Below, piece after piece: positions 6,170 to 8,519 of a DNA stretch of 8,519 nt. The DNA is taken from assembly GCA_045576435.1 (NCBI GenBank), contig JAZNGL010000048.1, positions 1 through 8,519 on the forward strand, given 5' to 3'. The notes beneath the pieces are model-generated. The model was given only the letters and a program-made list of their open reading frames with translations. It was not told the DNA's origin and searched no databases. The translations under genes were made by a program, and so were the position numbers. Every line of letters starts with the position of its first letter. Position 1 is the stretch's first letter. The stretch comes from CAKSIW01 sp045576435. GTDB taxonomy: Bacteria; Bacillota; Clostridia; Monoglobales; Monoglobaceae.

Positions 6170-8326
6170 ATGACTATTGCTGAGAGAATAGCAGAAGAAT
6201 TAGGTCTTAATCAATGGCAGGTGGACAACACCATTGCGTTAATTGATGAGGGAAATACAATACCATTTATCTCTCGTTATCGTAAAGAAATGACGGGTGA
6301 ATTAAACGATGAAATACTTCGTACCTTTGAAGAAAGGCTCACATACCTCAGAAATATGGAGGAAAGAAAGGCCGATATAAAAAGAATAATTGAGGAACAG
6401 GGACAGCTCACGCCGGAACTTTCTGATATGATTGAAAAAGCGCAAAAATTGGCAGAACTTGAAGATATTTATCGACCATTCAGGCCGAAAAGGCGCACAA
6501 GGGCAACTGTTGCCAAAGAAAAAGGGCTCGAGCCACTTGCAAATATTATTTATTTACAGAATTTGGAAAGCGGTTCCATTGAAGAACTTGCCACGCCTTA
6601 TGTTGACCCTGAAAAAGAGGTTAACTCTGTTGATGATGCACTTAGTGGTGCAATGGATATTATTGCAGAGGCTATTTCAGACAACGCAGAGCATAGGAAA
6701 AAGATCAGGGAAATGACTTTTGCGGGGGGCGTTGTTATTTCAAAGAATGCAACGGACGAAGATTCGGTATATAGGCTTTATTATGATTTCTCTGAACCTG
6801 TTTCAAAGGTAGTTCCACATAGAGTTTTAGCAATAGACCGTGGAGAAAAAGAAAAGTTTTTAACCGTTGGAATTGAGTGCGATGAAGACAAGATTTTAAG
6901 CTATATAAAAAAGAGAGAACTGGTTGACGGGATATCAATAACAAAAAGCTATGTTGAATTAGCGGTTGAAGATGCATATAAGAGATTAATTAAACCATCG
7001 ATTGAACGTGAAATTAGAAACGAATTAACTGATATGGCACAAGAACAAGCAATGCAGATTTTTAAGGTTAATCTCAAAAATCTTTTGATGCAAGCGCCAA
7101 TACGCGGGCAGGTTGTGTTGGGGCTTGACCCCGGCTACAGAACGGGCTGTAAGGTGGGCGTTGTTGATGAAACGGGAAAGGTTCTTGATACAGGAGTTAT
7201 ATATATAACACATTCAGAGGCGCAAGCAAAGGATGCAAAGACTTTTGTTAAGTCTCTCATAAAGAAGCATAAAATTACATTAATTTCCATTGGAAATGGA
7301 ACGGCGTCAAAGGAAACGGAGATTTTCGTTGCAAATCTTATTAAAGAAATGCCGGAAGAAAACGTTAAATATATTATGACAAATGAGGCAGGAGCCTCGG
7401 TGTATTCTGCATCAAAGCTTGCAACAGAAGAGTTTCCTGACTTTGATGTGACACAGAGAAGTGCGATTTCTATTGCAAGACGTGTTCAGGATCCTTTGGC
7501 AGAGTTGGTTAAAATTGAGCCAAAAGCAATTGGTGTTGGACAATATCAGCATGATATGAACCAAAAGAGACTCAGCGAAACCCTTGGTGGCGTTGTTGAA
7601 GATTGTGTAAATAGTGTTGGTGTTGATCTTAATACTGCTTCTGCGCCGTTGCTTCAATATGTATCCGGAATAAACATGACGATAGCAAACAATATTGTTA
7701 AATATAGAGAGGATGAGGGCAGTTTCACAAGCAGAAGCCAGCTGAAAAAAGTTGGAAAGCTTGGCCCTAAGGCATATCAACAATGTGCGGGATTTTTAAG
7801 AATTCCTAATGGTAAAAATATCCTTGATAACACATCTGTTCATCCTGAATCCTACGATGCGGCAAATCGTTTGATTGAATATTTGGGGTATACGCTTGAT
7901 GATGTCAAAAACAATAACCTTGGGGATATAAAGGACAAGATGAAAGAAAAAAATATTTCTATGCTTGCAGAGGAGCTTAAAATTGGAGTGCCGACGCTTA
8001 AGGATATTGTTGATGAAATTATAAAACCCGGACGAGACCCCAGAGATTCTGTTGAACAACCGCTTTTGCGTGAAGATGTTATGAGCATGGAGGATTTGAA
8101 ACCGGATATGATTTTGACCGGAACAGTCAGAAATGTTATAGATTTTGGTGTGTTTGTTGATGTTGGAGTGCATCAGGATGGATTGGTGCATATTTCACAG
8201 CTTAGTAACAAGTTTGTTAAGCATCCCGTTGACGTTGTCTCGATTGGAGATATTGTTAATGTTAGAGTGCTTGAGGTTGACGTTGCTAAAAAAAGGATTT
8301 CTTTAAGCATGAAGGATGTTAAATAG
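6170..8326 (+). CDS. tex: Tex family RNA-binding transcriptional accessory protein
   Basis: Tex proteins (the bacterial relatives of eukaryotic Spt6) are cytoplasmic nucleic-acid-binding factors linked to transcription; the biochemical role is only partly known. The protein has 718 residues, normal for the family, and a family-like order of domains: an N-terminal helical/HTH region (about 1-200, starting IAEELGLNQWQVDN), a central helical region, a YqgF/RNase-H-like domain (about 314-445) with GLDPGYRTGCKVG (318-330) and GNGTASKETE (376-385), the Tex hallmark around 447-463 including IGVGQYQHD (454-462), tandem helix-hairpin-helix motifs (about 485-560, with FTSRSQLKKVGKLGPKAY at 519-536), and a C-terminal S1 RNA-binding domain (about 645-715, GTVRNVIDFGVFVDVG). 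There is little tail after the S1 domain. It follows polC by 23 bases and shares its direction, so co-transcription is likely. Confidence 0.95.
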   Translation: MTIAERIAEELGLNQWQVDNTIALIDEGNTIPFISRYRKEMTGELNDEILRTFEERLTYLRNMEERKADIKRIIEEQGQLTPELSDMIEKAQKLAELEDIYRPFRPKRRTRATVAKEKGLEPLANIIYLQNLESGSIEELATPYVDPEKEVNSVDDALSGAMDIIAEAISDNAEHRKKIREMTFAGGVVISKNATDEDSVYRLYYDFSEPVSKVVPHRVLAIDRGEKEKFLTVGIECDEDKILSYIKKRELVDGISITKSYVELAVEDAYKRLIKPSIEREIRNELTDMAQEQAMQIFKVNLKNLLMQAPIRGQVVLGLDPGYRTGCKVGVVDETGKVLDTGVIYITHSEAQAKDAKTFVKSLIKKHKITLISIGNGTASKETEIFVANLIKEMPEENVKYIMTNEAGASVYSASKLATEEFPDFDVTQRSAISIARRVQDPLAELVKIEPKAIGVGQYQHDMNQKRLSETLGGVVEDCVNSVGVDLNTASAPLLQYVSGINMTIANNIVKYREDEGSFTSRSQLKKVGKLGPKAYQQCAGFLRIPNGKNILDNTSVHPESYDAANRLIEYLGYTLDDVKNNNLGDIKDKMKEKNISMLAEELKIGVPTLKDIVDEIIKPGRDPRDSVEQPLLREDVMSMEDLKPDMILTGTVRNVIDFGVFVDVGVHQDGLVHISQLSNKFVKHPVDVVSIGDIVNVRVLEVDVAKKRISLSMKDVK

Positions 8327-8338
8327 TTGCATTTGATG

Positions 8339-8345
8339 AAAGGGG
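8339..8345 (+). promoter_or_regulatory. Ribosome binding site of the MATE transporter gene
   Basis: AAAGGGG lies six bases before the ATG at 8352, in the 25-base gap after the tex stop. It supports that start. No terminator or promoter fits in the gap, so the gene is probably transcribed with tex. Confidence 0.65.
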
Positions 8346-8351
8346 CTTGAA

Positions 8352-8519
8352 ATGAAGTCGACATATAAAAACTTTTTTATGCTTATGCTGCCAATGGCTT
8401 TTAAGGAGCTGATAGCGGCGTATATAAACCTGCTTGACGGCGAAATGCTGGGAAATTTTGGAAATAATGTTATCGCATGTGTTGGAATTGCTAATCAATG
8501 GTATTTTTTATTCACAGTT
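8352..8519 (+). CDS. MATE family efflux transporter, N-terminal fragment cut by the window edge
   Basis: Only the first 56 codons are inside the window; the frame is open to the right edge. The translation begins MKSTYKNFFMLMLPMAFKEL. It then shows the first-helix pattern of MATE (NorM/DinF) antiporters: a helix-breaking Pro14, an Asn-x-x-Asp pair (Asn26, Asp29), a Met-Leu-Gly before the first turn (32-34), then a small residue-rich segment IACVGIANQ (41-49) that starts the second helix. MATE proteins sit in the inner membrane with about 12 helices and export drugs, metabolites or other organic cations in exchange for H+ or Na+. The substrate cannot be predicted from this fragment. The clear Shine-Dalgarno sequence at 8339-8345 and the 25-base spacing from tex fix the start and suggest an operon. 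Family assignment is by pattern recognition on a short piece. Confidence 0.75.
   Translation, partial: MKSTYKNFFMLMLPMAFKELIAAYINLLDGEMLGNFGNNVIACVGIANQWYFLFTV

Noticed and set aside
6432..6716. Plus-strand 94-codon frame inside tex
   Set aside because: It overlaps the well-supported Tex N-terminal domain in another frame, has low-complexity Lys/Leu-rich composition and matches no family I know.

Overview
The window looks like the chromosome of a low-GC Bacillota bacterium, most likely a clostridial lineage. It encodes a full-length PolC (the Gram-positive type replicative polymerase with built-in proofreading), uses the MEP isoprenoid pathway (IspG), has AGGAGG-type ribosome binding sites and is A/T-rich with A/T-biased third codon positions. 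I cannot name the genus from the sequence alone.

Layout. Positions 1-240 contain no convincing gene. They are about 45% G+C (107 of 240 bases, hand count), against about 20% (22 of 110) in the stretch just before the first gene, and they are full of inverted repeats: hairpins at 10-24, 32-51, 54-71 and 218-236, and an 11-bp perfect inverted repeat at 99-109/170-180. This may be the end or remnant of a mobile element (IS200/IS605-like subterminal palindromes) or a structured RNA; I cannot decide which. A strong sigma-A-type promoter follows at 280-308 (TTGATA, 17 bp, TATGAT).

From 351 to the right edge everything reads rightward and is tightly packed: rpiB (351-782), ispG (793-1848), polC (1851-6146, TTG start two bases after the ispG stop), tex (6170-8326) and the first 56 codons of a MATE-family multidrug/drug:cation antiporter (8352 to beyond the window). 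Gaps are 10, 2, 23 and 25 bases, and I see no terminator, so the five genes could form one transcription unit driven from the promoter at 280-308.

The genes are core housekeeping functions rather than one pathway: pentose phosphate isomerisation (RpiB), the penultimate MEP step (IspG), chromosome replication (PolC), a transcription/RNA-associated factor (Tex) and membrane export (MATE). ispG next to polC is a familiar Bacillota arrangement, usually preceded by dxr and rseP and followed by the rimP-nusA group. Here rpiB and tex occupy those flanks. All four complete proteins have intact family motifs and near-normal lengths. I found no novel multi-gene system; the least explained DNA is the structured segment at the left edge.
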